From Tenodera sinensis (Eukaryota; Arthropoda; Insecta; Mantodea; Mantidae): a stretch of 64,000 bases of DNA. Below, piece after piece: positions 58,901 to 64,000 of this stretch. The first letter of the stretch is position 1. Each line of letters opens with the position of its first letter. The DNA lies in NCBI GenBank assembly GCA_030765045.1, contig CM060967.1:164620751-164684750 (forward strand), written 5' to 3'. The notes beneath the pieces were generated by a model. It did not search any database, was not told the origin of the DNA, and saw nothing but the letters and a program-made list of their open reading frames with translations. The position numbers and the translations under genes are program-made.

Positions 58901-61900
58901 CACTTATTCCAGCTGAGCTACCTAGTAACCTGAGAGATAAACATTCTGTTTAACATGCAGTTAGTCGTTGGTGAACATTTTCAGTGGTGCAAACGTCAGC
59001 TGTCTAATTACAAGTATATTAAAAGGCGATGCTCTAACATTTATATTAGTACTAATTTCGTCGCGTGTGTAACCAAAGACATGCATGTTAAATGCTTGGG
59101 TATAACCTAGCATAGGGCCTATGTTTTCATGTTAGAGTATAAAATGTGGATTGCATAAAATTAGGAGCAGCAGACTCACCAGGTATAATATTCAGTGGAA
59201 AAGGTTTCTGTTCTAAAATGATTCAAATGGAGCATCAAAGTAAATTAATAGGAATATTTTATACAATATTTATGTAAAGCTAAAACACTCATTTTAATTT
59301 GTAGAATCTTGGCTTGGAAACTACAGCAGCATTATAAAATCAGAATTACTTACTTTTTTATCTTATAACCAGTGCTTCTCTCTCATGCTATACTTAAAAT
59401 AATTTAATGATTCACTTCTGTTACAGAACTTCGAACGACACAACAAGGTCAGGTCTATTTCTACCACATCCCCAGTGGTCTGAGTACCTGGCATGATCCA
59501 CGTATTCCACGAGAGCTTGCCATTGGTTCCAGTGACCTTTTAGCAGAGTTGGGGCCACTTCCTCTCGGTTGGGAAATGAGACAGACTGCAACAGGGAAGA
59601 TTTACTTTGTAGATCACAATAATCGCACAACCCAGTTTACAGATCCACGTCTTTCAGGTGCTGTTATCTCCAGTCTTTTGAAGTAAGTGAAAACGTATTT
59701 TTACTAAACCAGTTTCATACTCTGTGTGAATACAAAATAAGCATATTTTTCAAGCTATTAACTTTAGAAGCTATGGATCATTTCACTTGAACCCAATCAC
59801 ATCATATTTAAAGCCTACTCAGCTAACTAAGAAATCAGATTTAAATCCTTCAGCAGATACAGCTTAATGCTCAAATAATTTACGATCAACCAATAGGTAT
59901 TTTTTTGTTGAAAATTTACATGCACAATATTAAAAGCATAAACTCACTAGTACTGTTGTCCTAGTACTGCTGTTGTGTGAGATATACTTCAAAACAATCC
60001 TCTTAATGAAGAGCAAAACCACAATTTTTATATTGTAATACACCTTTACTTCATTTGCCTCTGCTGTAGCACACAACACACCTTTTGTTTTATTTATGGT
60101 GGAAAGAATTTGTATAGGAAGGTGAGTTGCTGATTTTACCTGTAGTCTCATAGGGTTATTCTGCAAGGAAGTCGGCCTCAAACCAAATACTTAAGCAGCT
60201 GGCTCAGGTTCCATGTATTCTGCAGAAATTGAAGGCACAGATGGCATCTGTGACACATGCTTGTTCTTTTTTTCTTTTATTTAAATAACGTCCTCCAGTG
60301 TAGCATCATATCAGACAGTGAATGAATGAAATTCGTAAAATGATACTCAAATAAATCCCAAGTTCATAGAGCTTTAAGTTTCCCAACATTCGTCTTCTCA
60401 GGATAAGGGAAAATCTCAGTAAAAACCTTATCCTGATAACTCACCCTAAGCAAGATTCGAACTCGTGACCTCTTGACATGAGGCAGATATGCTACAGATG
60501 CGAGCCATTACATGCTTGTTCAGAAACTCTTTACAAACACCACTATCTGCAGTAAAATGATAGAGAACAGGGTTATTGTCAGTTATTCCAGTTACATTGT
60601 TTTATCTGTTACCAAATATGAAACAAATATGAACACATTTTGAATTGCCTTTTGCACTATCATGGGTTTCATAATTATTTGCCTTGCTGTTTTTGCACTA
60701 GATGATTATGAGATAAATAGAACTTTCTTCAGGCTCAGTTTCATATTTAGAAAAATCACCACTTTCACTGTCATTGTCCAATATGCGTTTTTATCAGTTT
60801 TCTAAAACTCTTCTTGTTATCCATACAGATGCTTTTTGTAACCATTATGGCTACTCATGGAAGTAAAATATTACTAAGAAAATCATTATTTTTGCTTGTT
60901 CGAAACACTGTTGGCAAGGTCATGCTGGAGGAATTAAAAACATCACATGTTAGCTCTTCATTCCAAATGTATACAAATGACATCTTCACAACAGTAAGTA
61001 ACTATATAAAGCCATTATTTACTTACTGCAGTGAAGTTCTTGTAACAGCAAATACAAACAAACAAACAAACAAAAATTTCAAATCTTTCAAAACCAAAGT
61101 CTGAGACCAATTACAGGTGCTATCAAAACCACACCAATACCAGCTATGGAAATACTAACCAACCAATACCCCATTGAATATGAAATAGAAAAAGCATCTC
61201 TTATTCAACACAAAAAGTTGATCAGACTCCCATTCAGTACATGGAACAAGAGAAATTTTACACGTACACTAAAGACTCAGGAGAGCTTTCTTTCCAAAAT
61301 TCAAGACATCAAGAAGAATGTATACCTTCCTAATTTAAAAGAAAACTTCATGTATAAAGTCAATCTAACACAAACCTCATCAGGATGGGAGAGATGTACA
61401 CTCCTGAAACGTTGATCGCTCTGCATCACTACACCTGGCTAGAAGCCCGAGAACATCTTGAATATGTTCATCACCAGGAAAGCTTCAAATCATATTTATT
61501 GTATTTATTTTTATTTGGTGTATTTCTGTTGTGTTTGTATTGTTTCACATAACCAATTGTAGTTGAACAATCCTATTATCATTTCTTGTTGCTCACTTCT
61601 TAAATGTAACCCATATGCTATATAAATTTTTCCATTTTTATTTGCTGACTTTCATTTATGCATTTTTCACACTTACACGTTCTTTTCCTTTGGTCCCCTG
61701 GAAAACATATAAATGAAGTTTTACTGTATTGATTTCTTAAATATTAAAAATTTAAGCACTATTAACCGTGAAGTGTTCTTAATATTTGAGTTCAATTTTT
61801 TGAGTCTCTTGAGTCACAATCTATTACATTCTTAAGCAGTAAAATGTGTAAGTGTAAAAATAGTGACTCAAAAAATTGAACTCGAATAGTAATTTCTTGT

Positions 61901-62705
61901 TAATTGTTATACCACACAGTAATCAATTTGTTATGTGTATTCTCCAAGGAGGAGTAACAAAACAAACTTGCATTCTGTAGCATGTAGCTTGTATATTAAT
62001 GAAGACTATTTCAAATATTTATAAAAATTTATTTACTTATAATATTTAGAATTAACCTAAATTCAGTGCATCTCTCCTAACATATTGCCAGCCAAAAGCA
62101 ATTCACAGTACATCCAATTAACAACAGTAAAAGTCTCTAGCATTGATACTCGATTGATATTGATATTAGTGATCATTTAAACTATAGATTTAAAAAAATC
62201 TGTTACATGCATTATTAAAAATAATGCTTTATATTGTTGCAGAAAGCAGAACCTTCCACCTCCAACTTCTTTGGCAAGTCAGGTGGCTACTGTTATAAAC
62301 AGTTCTAGCACTTCTCCGTCCCCTGCACCCAATACAAGCACTCGTATGGATCCTGTAGGAAGTGAGAACTCAAGTTCCAGTCCCAGCTCACCTAGCAGCA
62401 ACAATAATGGATCAAGTTCCACTTCCTCTTTGTCTTCCCCAAACAATAACAACAATAGTAGCAGCAATTCAGCCGAGAGTTCGGGTCGTACAGTGGCTGA
62501 AGGTAGTAGCAGTACAAGTGTGAGTGAAGCTGGTGGTCCAGTGAGAGTAGGAGAGCTGCCAAAGGATCTGTTGGACAGTGAAAGTCTTCCAAAATACAAG
62601 CGTGATCTTGTAGCAAAACAGAAAGTTCTGAGGGCTGAGCTGCAGGCACTGCAACCCCAGAGTGGCCACTGCCGCCTAGAAGTTTCACGCACAGAAATAT
62701 TCGAG
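31876..62705 (+). CDS. Smurf: Smurf E3 ubiquitin ligase, first nine coding exons (HECT exons outside)
   Basis: Exons 31876-31930, 32201-32239, 32327-32435, 43741-43874, 46875-47130, 56441-56578, 57312-57496, 59427-59682 and 62243-62705 join in frame to 1635 nt (545 codons). All introns are GT-AG and phases agree at every junction. Domain order: C2 (about 13-135), WW1 (about 166-196), WW2 (about 299-333), WW3 (about 346-380), Ser/Asn linker, then the pre-HECT segment ending EVSRTEIFE. Three WW domains match fly Smurf and vertebrate SMURF2. Smurf targets Smads and BMP/TGF-beta receptors for degradation; C2 binds membranes and WW domains bind PPxY motifs. The catalytic Cys is in the missing HECT domain. 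Confidence 0.95.
32201..32239 (+). CDS. Smurf: Smurf exon 2 (C2 strand 1, 39 nt)
   Basis: The acceptor tttgtttcag ends at 32200 and the donor gtaagt starts at 32240. It encodes [13 protein letters not shown] with the split codons at both ends, the conserved first strand and loop of the Smurf C2 domain. It is a micro-exon between introns of 270 and 87 bp. Confidence 0.92.
32327..32435 (+). CDS. Smurf: Smurf exon 3 (C2 domain)
   Basis: The acceptor atgtttcag ends at 32326 and the donor gtaagt starts at 32436. It reads [20 protein letters not shown], then [17 protein letters not shown]. The LPDPFAK loop and [11 protein letters not shown] are hallmark Smurf C2 sequences, nearly identical to vertebrate SMURF1/2. 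Confidence 0.95.
32436..35689. other. Smurf intron 3, left part; AT-rich, nothing firm
   Basis: An (AAT)n-like stretch lies at about 34290-34420. A possible dispersed repeat 3' end at about 34150-34235 finishes TGGAATAAATAAACTTGAAC. No exon or identifiable element is supported. Confidence 0.4.
35904..37118 (-). pseudogene. LINE A ORF2 C-terminal part with RNase H domain
   Basis: A 404-residue open frame, the longest intact one of this element. About 1-110 is the region after the RT thumb. About 118-240 is RNase H, with [27 protein letters not shown] and [20 protein letters not shown]; these supply the catalytic D-E-D-D set. About 285-345 is [20 protein letters not shown] and the knuckle [15 protein letters not shown]. 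About 345-404 is [20 protein letters not shown] to the stop. RNase H would degrade the RNA of the cDNA hybrid in a live element. It is not a host RNase H: the endonuclease and RT thumb surround it. Confidence 0.85.
37495..38007. repeat. SINE-1 block with a 115-bp near-perfect palindrome
   Basis: 37495-37745 is a minus-strand SINE-1 head and leader (B box reversed at 37533-37543). 37746-37860 and 37893-38007 are reverse complements of each other, almost base for base, and comprise SINE-1 body and tail. They are separated by 32 nt (37861-37892). The palindrome as a whole is about 262 bp. Confidence 0.85.
38078..38596 (-). pseudogene. LINE A APE-type endonuclease, C-terminal part
   Basis: 172 residues. 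[31 protein letters not shown] and [12 protein letters not shown] are the conserved APE endonuclease blocks (YNPP, GDFNAHxxxWG, SxHxxI; here SGHR in place of SDHR). The N-terminal part lies in another frame at 38676-38921. A truncated end runs into the SINE block. Confidence 0.85.
38676..38921 (-). pseudogene. LINE A ORF2 start (endonuclease N-terminus)
   Basis: Minus-strand frame containing [18 protein letters not shown], the first conserved strand of LINE APE endonucleases (LQWNAxG). It then shifts frame (an intact family member continues [13 protein letters not shown]). The counterpart at 27.67-27.71 kb reads IRLLQWNAGGLTH. Confidence 0.75.
39330..39597 (-). repeat. SINE-2 copy (tRNA-headed)
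   Basis: The head on the minus strand (about 39597-39520) reads CACCATAGCCGAGTGGTTAG with the B box GGGTTCGATCCC. The body ends with an (AAG)n tail, seen here as TTCTTCTTC at 39330-39345. It is related to 55.4-55.59 kb, sharing GGTGGAC/GAAAGTGGC-like and CTCATTCCAC blocks. Confidence 0.7.
39740..40200 (+). mobile_element. LINE 3' fragment (+ strand)
   Basis: Degraded C-terminal ORF2 (TTTTGGCCACTGCAATTTTA, the GHCNF block also seen at 4350) and [10 protein letters not shown]...LAEVLAG. A 3' UTR ends GGTTGAGCACCCTTAAATAT at about 40180-40199. Confidence 0.65.
40711..41570 (+). repeat. Repeat family C, copy 3 (most complete)
   Basis: The copy runs without interruption from CTGCTGGTAAGTAGGGGAAG to ACATCAGATTTTTC. 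It includes GTCTGTGGACAGCATAACTC, CTGGACGACTTTTGCATAAC and GTGTGCAAAGAGAACTGAAT. At about 860 bp it is the reference copy in this window. Confidence 0.7.
41571..43740. other. Smurf intron 3, right part
   Basis: Apart from the transposase remnant at 42185-42510, nothing could be assigned. Confidence 0.4.
42185..42510 (-). pseudogene. Tc1/IS630-type DDE transposase C-terminal remnant
   Basis: The minus strand from about 42507 reads [20 protein letters not shown], a stop, then [20 protein letters not shown] and [16 protein letters not shown]. Insect DDE_3-type transposases have Y(N/D)PIExxWxxVKxxVA...F...DVExL at this place. The catalytic Glu of NSIELI is kept. One stop and loss of the N-terminus make it dead. 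The element's ends were not found. Confidence 0.6.
43741..43874 (+). CDS. Smurf: Smurf exon 4 (C2 domain, C-terminal half)
   Basis: The acceptor ctatttccag ends at 43740 and the donor gtaagt starts at 43875. It reads [20 protein letters not shown] then [20 protein letters not shown] and KDTG. [24 protein letters not shown] is nearly invariant in SMURF C2 domains. Confidence 0.95.
44215..46060 (+). mobile_element. Penelope-like element PLE-2, degraded
   Basis: 44250-44460 carries the RT thumb end: [20 protein letters not shown], then [13 protein letters not shown], a PLE signature (RKPTHT). After about 1.2 kb without recognisable PLE sequence, 45650-46060 carries [14 protein letters not shown], then the GIY-YIG ([24 protein letters not shown]). 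The C-terminal part is [20 protein letters not shown] then [16 protein letters not shown]. Stops and frameshifts are frequent. It lies in Smurf intron 4 in the sense orientation. Confidence 0.75.
45863..46051 (+). pseudogene. PLE-2 GIY-YIG C-terminal fragment
   Basis: The 62-residue frame has [34 protein letters not shown] and [14 protein letters not shown]. In intact PLEs of this branch the equivalent is ETGHxIxFxxTKIL, YxxRxIKEAIEI and NFNREEGxxLSKxW. The catalytic half is in the preceding frame (45795-45862). Confidence 0.75.
46086..46320. repeat. Inverted repeat just after PLE-2 (arms of about 100 bp)
   Basis: The left arm (about 46086-46187, GTATTCTGACGGTTCCCTCG ... TTGTCATGACGGTTTAACTT) is complementary to the right arm (about 46222-46322, AAGGTTAAACCTGGTTGTCA ... 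GGAACTTTCAGAATACAC). The divergence suggests considerable age. Its place directly after the PLE-2 coding end suggests it is the PLE terminus in duplicated, inverted form. Confidence 0.75.
46875..47130 (+). CDS. Smurf: Smurf exon 5 (WW1)
   Basis: The acceptor tggcttgcag ends at 46874 and the donor gtaagt starts at 47131. It reads [40 protein letters not shown] and then the first WW domain [30 protein letters not shown]. Both Trp residues and the final Pro are present. This WW domain, the first of three, is the one absent from SMURF1. Confidence 0.95.
47196..47424. repeat. (TTC)n / (CTC)n tract in Smurf intron 5
   Basis: About 200 nt of uninterrupted pyrimidine on the sense strand (TTC units with CTC blocks at about 47286-47335), beginning 65 nt after the exon 5 donor. 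It ends CTTCTACTTCAG, a textbook acceptor-like end. The poly-Phe and poly-Lys frames it makes are artefacts. Confidence 0.95.
47555..48640. mobile_element. Unclassified element bounded by inverted repeats
   Basis: The left repeat (about 47560-47622, AGACCACATGGGAAGAATGAGGTAAGTCAC) and right repeat (about 48558-48625) are reverse complements, about 40-50 bp. A third related piece is at about 48343-48370 (ACTTACCTCATTCTTTCCATG). No transposase is visible between them. Confidence 0.5.
48715..48912. repeat. SINE-1 head-to-head pair
   Basis: A minus-strand head (about 48715-48825) is followed by + strand body (48838-48905, GATTGAATTTTTCAGTCCTG). It has the same layout as the pair at 1-350. Confidence 0.65.
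48915..49597 (-). mobile_element. Pogo/Tigger-like transposon remnant, TA target site
   Basis: The ends TACCATATTTTATCGCATAA (48915) and, reversed, TACCGTATTTTATCGCATAA (ending 49597) are TIRs beginning at a TA dinucleotide. The antisense frame at 49142-49441 has [20 protein letters not shown], matching the FKKxGISNxLDGxEDD region near the end of pogo/Tigger transposases. The DDD core is missing. It lies in Smurf intron 5. Confidence 0.75.
49598..50512. other. Smurf intron 5, nothing recognised
   Basis: No element, exon or RNA gene is supported here. Confidence 0.4.
50513..50580 (+). repeat. SINE-1 tail fragment
   Basis: CATACATGGCTTGTGTGTTT then AAGTTGGTTAGATAAA matches the SINE-1 tail. 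Confidence 0.55.
51182..51676 (-). pseudogene. LINE B1 RNase H domain
   Basis: 164 residues: [44 protein letters not shown] and [12 protein letters not shown] give the RNase H blocks. The expected WIPAHCG is present in the DNA at about 51292-51312 but in the neighbouring frame, so a small indel breaks the frame just before GNEKAD. This domain copy is therefore inactive. Confidence 0.8.
52180..52381 (-). pseudogene. LINE B1 reverse transcriptase palm (motifs B and C)
   Basis: The minus strand reads [20 protein letters not shown] and then [25 protein letters not shown] is RT motif B and FADD (52237-52248) is the catalytic motif C, intact here. Motif A ([12 protein letters not shown]) is in the portion on the far side of the nested insertion, at about 53085-53120. 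Confidence 0.85.
52393..52963 (+). mobile_element. Nested LINE 3' end (571 bp), 11-bp TSD
   Basis: Inserted in the RT of LINE B1, opposite orientation, between CCATATCTGGT at 52382-52392 and 52964-52974. It encodes an ORF2 C-terminus, [20 protein letters not shown], then [20 protein letters not shown] (CCHC knuckle) and a stop at about 52659. Its 3' UTR carries GACCTAGTTGTCGACGGGCC and the tail (CATC)n. Higher GC in the coding part than its surroundings. A different LINE family from B1. Confidence 0.88.
52952..54226 (-). pseudogene. LINE B1 EN-RT linker and reverse transcriptase fingers/palm motif A
   Basis: A long open frame (424 codons including tails belonging to insertions). [20 protein letters not shown] and [20 protein letters not shown] are the usual LINE region before the RT. 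The RT proper begins near [55 protein letters not shown] and [12 protein letters not shown], with the motif A Asp present. The last residues are from the nested insertion, not the LINE. Confidence 0.85.
54203..54380 (+). mobile_element. Nested LINE B 3' end (178 bp), 14-bp TSD
   Basis: A 5'-truncated copy of LINE B inserted into LINE B1 itself, inverted. The target duplication is ATATTATCTAGTTT (54189-54202 and 54381-54394). The insert begins GAATTGGGATATATTCTTCA, matching B1's own sequence at about 51003-51030, and ends in (AAC)n. The B1 frame reads straight through KLDN when it is removed. Confidence 0.92.
54308..54852 (-). pseudogene. LINE B1 APE-type endonuclease
   Basis: [58 protein letters not shown] and [13 protein letters not shown] are the endonuclease blocks (YNPP, GDFNAH, SGHRAV). 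The first about 40 residues (LQWNAxG) are missing by 5' truncation. The frame below 54381 belongs to the nested fragment. Confidence 0.85.
54863..55404. other. Smurf intron 5, nothing recognised
   Basis: No feature is supported between LINE B1 and the SINE-2 copy. Confidence 0.4.
55405..55590 (+). repeat. SINE-2 copy (tRNA-headed)
   Basis: The head GCAGCGCTGTGGCTGAGCGT has the B box GGGGTTCAATCCC (about 55456-55468). The body CGCATGTGGTATTCATGGTG and CTCATTCCACCAGCTGCTCC matches the SINE-2 copy at 39.33-39.6 kb. Confidence 0.65.
55690..56335 (+). mobile_element. Penelope-like element PLE-3, 3' part (GIY-YIG and terminus)
   Basis: 55735-55855 reads [20 protein letters not shown] then [20 protein letters not shown], a clear PLE GIY-YIG core with its CxC and the Arg and Glu positions. 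After a frameshift, YHADYNVKP / [17 protein letters not shown] debris continues to about 56030. The 3' UTR has TATAAATACGG at about 56168-56178. The last about 90 nt match the arms of the foldback at 3865-4011. Confidence 0.75.
56441..56578 (+). CDS. Smurf: Smurf exon 6 (linker)
   Basis: The acceptor atttgttcag ends at 56440 and the donor gtaata starts at 56579. It reads [20 protein letters not shown] then [20 protein letters not shown] and TANTTR, a low-complexity Ser/Thr/Asn linker between WW1 and WW2. Assigned mainly on phase agreement (2 in, 2 out) and composition like the fly Smurf linker. Confidence 0.85.
57025..57180 (-). repeat. SINE-1 head copy
   Basis: The minus strand carries the leader (AGAACTTAATGTCATACTGG), head and a B box near 57061-57072 with one change. 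It is truncated at the tail. Confidence 0.6.
57312..57496 (+). CDS. Smurf: Smurf exon 7 (Arg/Ser-rich linker, start of WW2)
   Basis: The acceptor ttttgtttag ends at 57311 and the donor gtaaga starts at 57497. It reads [40 protein letters not shown] and [16 protein letters not shown] begins WW2, completed by the next exon. The Arg/Ser-rich stretch has a counterpart in fly Smurf (RSQRRSSRQQ). Confidence 0.9.
57925..58190 (-). mobile_element. LINE 3' fragment
   Basis: The minus-strand frame [38 protein letters not shown] (CCHC knuckle) and [14 protein letters not shown] matches the C-terminus of LINE B ORF2. A poly-A-like run lies on the 5' side (58203-58222 as T). Confidence 0.75.
58265..58435 (+). 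repeat. Repeat family C, 5' piece
   Basis: CTCTACTAGTAAGTAGAGGA ... GTCAATCTGTGGACAGCATA matches the left end of the copy at 40711. Confidence 0.65.
58436..59426. other. Smurf intron 7; tRNA-like remnant at about 58855-58925
   Basis: 58855-58925 reads in reverse as AGCTCAGCTGGAATAAG ... GGTTCAGATACC, a decayed tRNA-like SINE head. Nothing else is recognised. Confidence 0.4.
59427..59682 (+). CDS. Smurf: Smurf exon 8 (WW2 and WW3)
   Basis: The acceptor ctgttacag ends at 59426 and the donor gtaagt starts at 59683. It reads [20 protein letters not shown] then TWHDPRIP (WW2). WW3 follows: [20 protein letters not shown] then [19 protein letters not shown]3 has Phe in place of the second Trp (QFTDPR), as in all Smurfs. 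WW2-WW3 is the pair that binds Smad PY motifs. Confidence 0.95.
59683..60929. other. Smurf intron 8, left part; tRNA-like remnant at about 60440-60515
   Basis: 60440-60515 contains a reversed B-box-like AGATTCGAACTCG and a D-arm-like segment in a decayed SINE head. No exon is seen. Confidence 0.4.
60930..61377 (+). mobile_element. LINE B ORF2 middle fragment (RT thumb to pre-RNase H)
   Basis: [16 protein letters not shown] (about 61009-61056), then the frame at 61146 with [37 protein letters not shown] and [20 protein letters not shown]. This matches LINE B1 in the region 51.7-51.9 kb and LINE A at its ORF start. It stops abruptly at about 61377 in the middle of ORF2. Confidence 0.75.
61378..61495 (+). 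mobile_element. Family E (probable PLE) 3'-end fragment joined to LINE B
   Basis: CATCAGGATGGGAGAGATGT ... CTCCTGAAACGTTGATCG ... GAAGCCCGAGAACATCTTGA is the same unit as the insertion at 21009-21127, here in the + orientation. It is fused directly to the end of the LINE B fragment. Confidence 0.5.
61496..62242. other. Smurf intron 8, right part
   Basis: AT-rich. A short inverted repeat TTGAGTTCAATTTTTTGAGTC (61789) / GACTCAAAAAATTGAACTCG (61863) surrounds 61810-61862. Nothing else is supported. Confidence 0.4.
62243..62705 (+). CDS. Smurf: Smurf exon 9 (Ser/Asn-rich linker and pre-HECT segment)
   Basis: The acceptor attgttgcag ends at 62242 and the donor gtaagc starts at 62706, at a codon boundary. 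It encodes [13 protein letters not shown], a homopolymer-like Ser/Asn stretch ([16 protein letters not shown]), then [40 protein letters not shown] and [21 protein letters not shown]...[26 protein letters not shown] is the strictly conserved Smurf lead-in to the HECT domain, which follows outside the window. Confidence 0.95.
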
Positions 62706-63000
62706 GTAAGCAAGATTCTTCAATCAGGTCATATCAAACAATGAACAATGGCAGACATAAAATTTAATGGAAGAGCTGGTGAGCACAAAGTTCAGTGAGA
62801 GGCTTACACATCCTGACATTGTTGTGCAGTTTAGACCAAGGGTCAGTAACGTGCAAATGTTTTACTTTTAATGCTTTTATTCACCTTATGTTTATACAGA
62901 AAACAGGTGAATCAGCATATGTATATACAAATGGGTACAAACTTCTTGTTCACAGTGTACAAAATACTACACTTATTAACAAACTTAACAAGTATAATAC

Positions 63001-63572
63001 TGTAACAAAATGACAAAATACAGTCCTGTTACTGTTCTATTACTTTATTGTCCTTTAAAATTTTACTACAAATACACTGTTTTCTTCTCAAGGTAACACA
63101 GTACACAGTCTTCCTACCATCATAACTCACAACTGTTCTTCTCACAAACTTGCTCTGTCCTTTCAGAGTCTTTCTTCACTTTCTCTGTGTCTTACACACT
63201 TAACCACGTTGTTACAATCACTCGTGACAACCGACACACACAGCAGTCTCACACATGCTAATGCACTGACCGTGTTATCCCCGCAGCTCCACTCTCAAAC
63301 TCACTAACTCCTTCTTTGGCCTCCTTTTATATTGGGGATGACTCGTGCCAACCTTTCTCGATTCCACATGCACATGTGCACTGGAAATGATGTAGCTAGA
63401 AGTTTTTGGAAGATGCTAGACAAGTCCCTTTGTTTTTGCCGCCCATTGTTGCTGTCAGTACACACAGCAGGCACATGCTGCAGCCTAACCTTGAATGCCT
63501 TGCCCGCTCACCAGTATGTCATGTCATGTTAAGTAACCTACCCCCGACCCGTCTGCCGACCTCAACATCACA
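63001..63572 (-). mobile_element. Solo LTR L, copy 2 (572 bp), 4-bp TSD
   Basis: It starts TGTAACAAAA and ends CATCACA, between ATAC at 62997-63000 and 63573-63576. On the minus strand a TATA box TATAAAAGG (63323-63331) is followed at the right distance by an AATAAA-type signal near the other end (about 63042-63050), fitting U3-R-U5 order on that strand. It is homologous to 14620-15293. No internal sequence remains. Confidence 0.75.
63323..63331 (-). promoter_or_regulatory. TATA box of solo LTR L, antisense to Smurf
   Basis: TATAAAAGG on the minus strand inside LTR copy 2. In copy 1 the matching site is TATAAGGAGG (about 15053-15062), weaker. It could start antisense transcripts in Smurf intron 9. 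Confidence 0.45.
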
Positions 63573-64000
63573 ATACTTAAAATATATAATACAAACATAC
63601 ATACGTGGCATTAAAATATGTAATACAACCATACATATGCACATGCACAGACACACATGGCATTAAAATTAATAAACTTGATTACATTAACATTTCATTT
63701 ATTTAAAAATTCATCTAATGAATAAAACACAATTTTAATTAAATAAATTTGTAAAGCAGTTTTTGATTTTTTATAACTTTCACATCTTTTAACATCAACA
63801 GGCTAAGTCTTTGCGTGGTGGTAGAAAGAGTACTTTTATTTCTGGTGTTGTGATCGTGGATATCTGAATTCGTTTGCATTGTGACTTTGTATCTATAAAA
63901 TGGTTGTGTGCAGCCATCCTCTACCAATCCTGTGTCTACGCTGGCCAAGCAGGGTCAGAAGTCAACTGTTAAGCAGTGGTGTTATGGCAGAGCACTGTGA

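Larger units (their letters stand above)
62706..64000. other. Smurf intron 9 (continues past the window)
   Basis: No HECT-coding exon (expected to start ES(Y/F)R...MKMR) was found in any frame up to 64000. The intron holds solo LTR copy 2. Confidence 0.6.

Noticed and set aside
62279..62713. Antisense 144-residue frame
   Set aside because: Shadow of Smurf exon 9, whose sense frame is conserved and spliced in phase.
62706..64000. HECT-domain exon
   Set aside because: Looked for the conserved start of the HECT domain in all + frames up to 64000 and did not find it. It must lie beyond the window.
1..64000. CRISPR array, bacterial operons or prophage
   Set aside because: No regularly spaced direct repeats and no prokaryotic gene organisation; introns and retroelements show this is eukaryotic nuclear DNA.

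Overview
The window is eukaryotic nuclear DNA: AT-rich, with spliced genes in long introns and a dense load of transposable elements. Two protein-coding genes lie head-to-tail on the + strand. Penelope-like retroelements (PLEs), I/Jockey-type LINEs with an RNase H domain, mariner and hAT remnants, tRNA-headed SINEs and an arthropod-like Smurf point to an arthropod, most likely an insect with a large repeat-rich genome. That placement is inference; no species is claimed.

Gene 1 (exons between 3078 and 18404) is the 3' half of a hexosaminidase D (HEXD, glycoside hydrolase family 20) gene. Five exons join in phase to a stop codon at 18402-18404, followed by AATAAA at 18520. The catalytic N-terminal half lies upstream of the window. 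Gene 2 (exons between 31876 and 62705) is Smurf, the HECT E3 ubiquitin ligase of BMP/TGF-beta signalling. Nine exons join in phase to 545 codons: a 55-nt ATG exon, a C2 domain, three WW domains, a Ser/Asn-rich linker and the conserved pre-HECT segment. The HECT exons lie beyond the right edge. HEXD would act on beta-N-acetylhexosamine glycans and Smurf on Smad/receptor turnover; nothing links them beyond adjacency.

Layout. 1-3.0 kb: SINE pair and PLE-1 copy 1. 3.1-18.5 kb: HEXD 3' half; its introns carry a LINE with a PLE-derived foldback inserted, mariner copies, a solo LTR inside a mariner terminal repeat, a hAT deletion derivative, a solo LTR swollen by a (CCCG)n repeat, and two more PLE-1 copies. 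18.5-31.8 kb: intergenic; a foldback of about 800 bp, a LINE deletion derivative split by a hAT element with a perfect 8-bp TSD, further LINE, PLE and SINE pieces, and an inverted mariner pair ending about 0.6 kb before the Smurf ATG. 31.9-64 kb: Smurf; intron 3 holds antisense LINE A, intron 4 PLE-2, intron 5 a TTC tract of about 200 bp, a pogo-like element, LINE B1 with two nested TSD-flanked insertions, and PLE-3; intron 8 holds a LINE/PLE junction; intron 9 holds a second solo LTR.

The most distinctive non-gene signal is the repeated association of PLE 3' ends with inverted duplications and foldbacks in at least three families, with a short conserved stem motif that resembles a degenerate hammerhead-ribozyme core. 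No new gene system was found. Coordinates of exons and TSD-flanked insertions were read base by base; other repeat boundaries are approximate.
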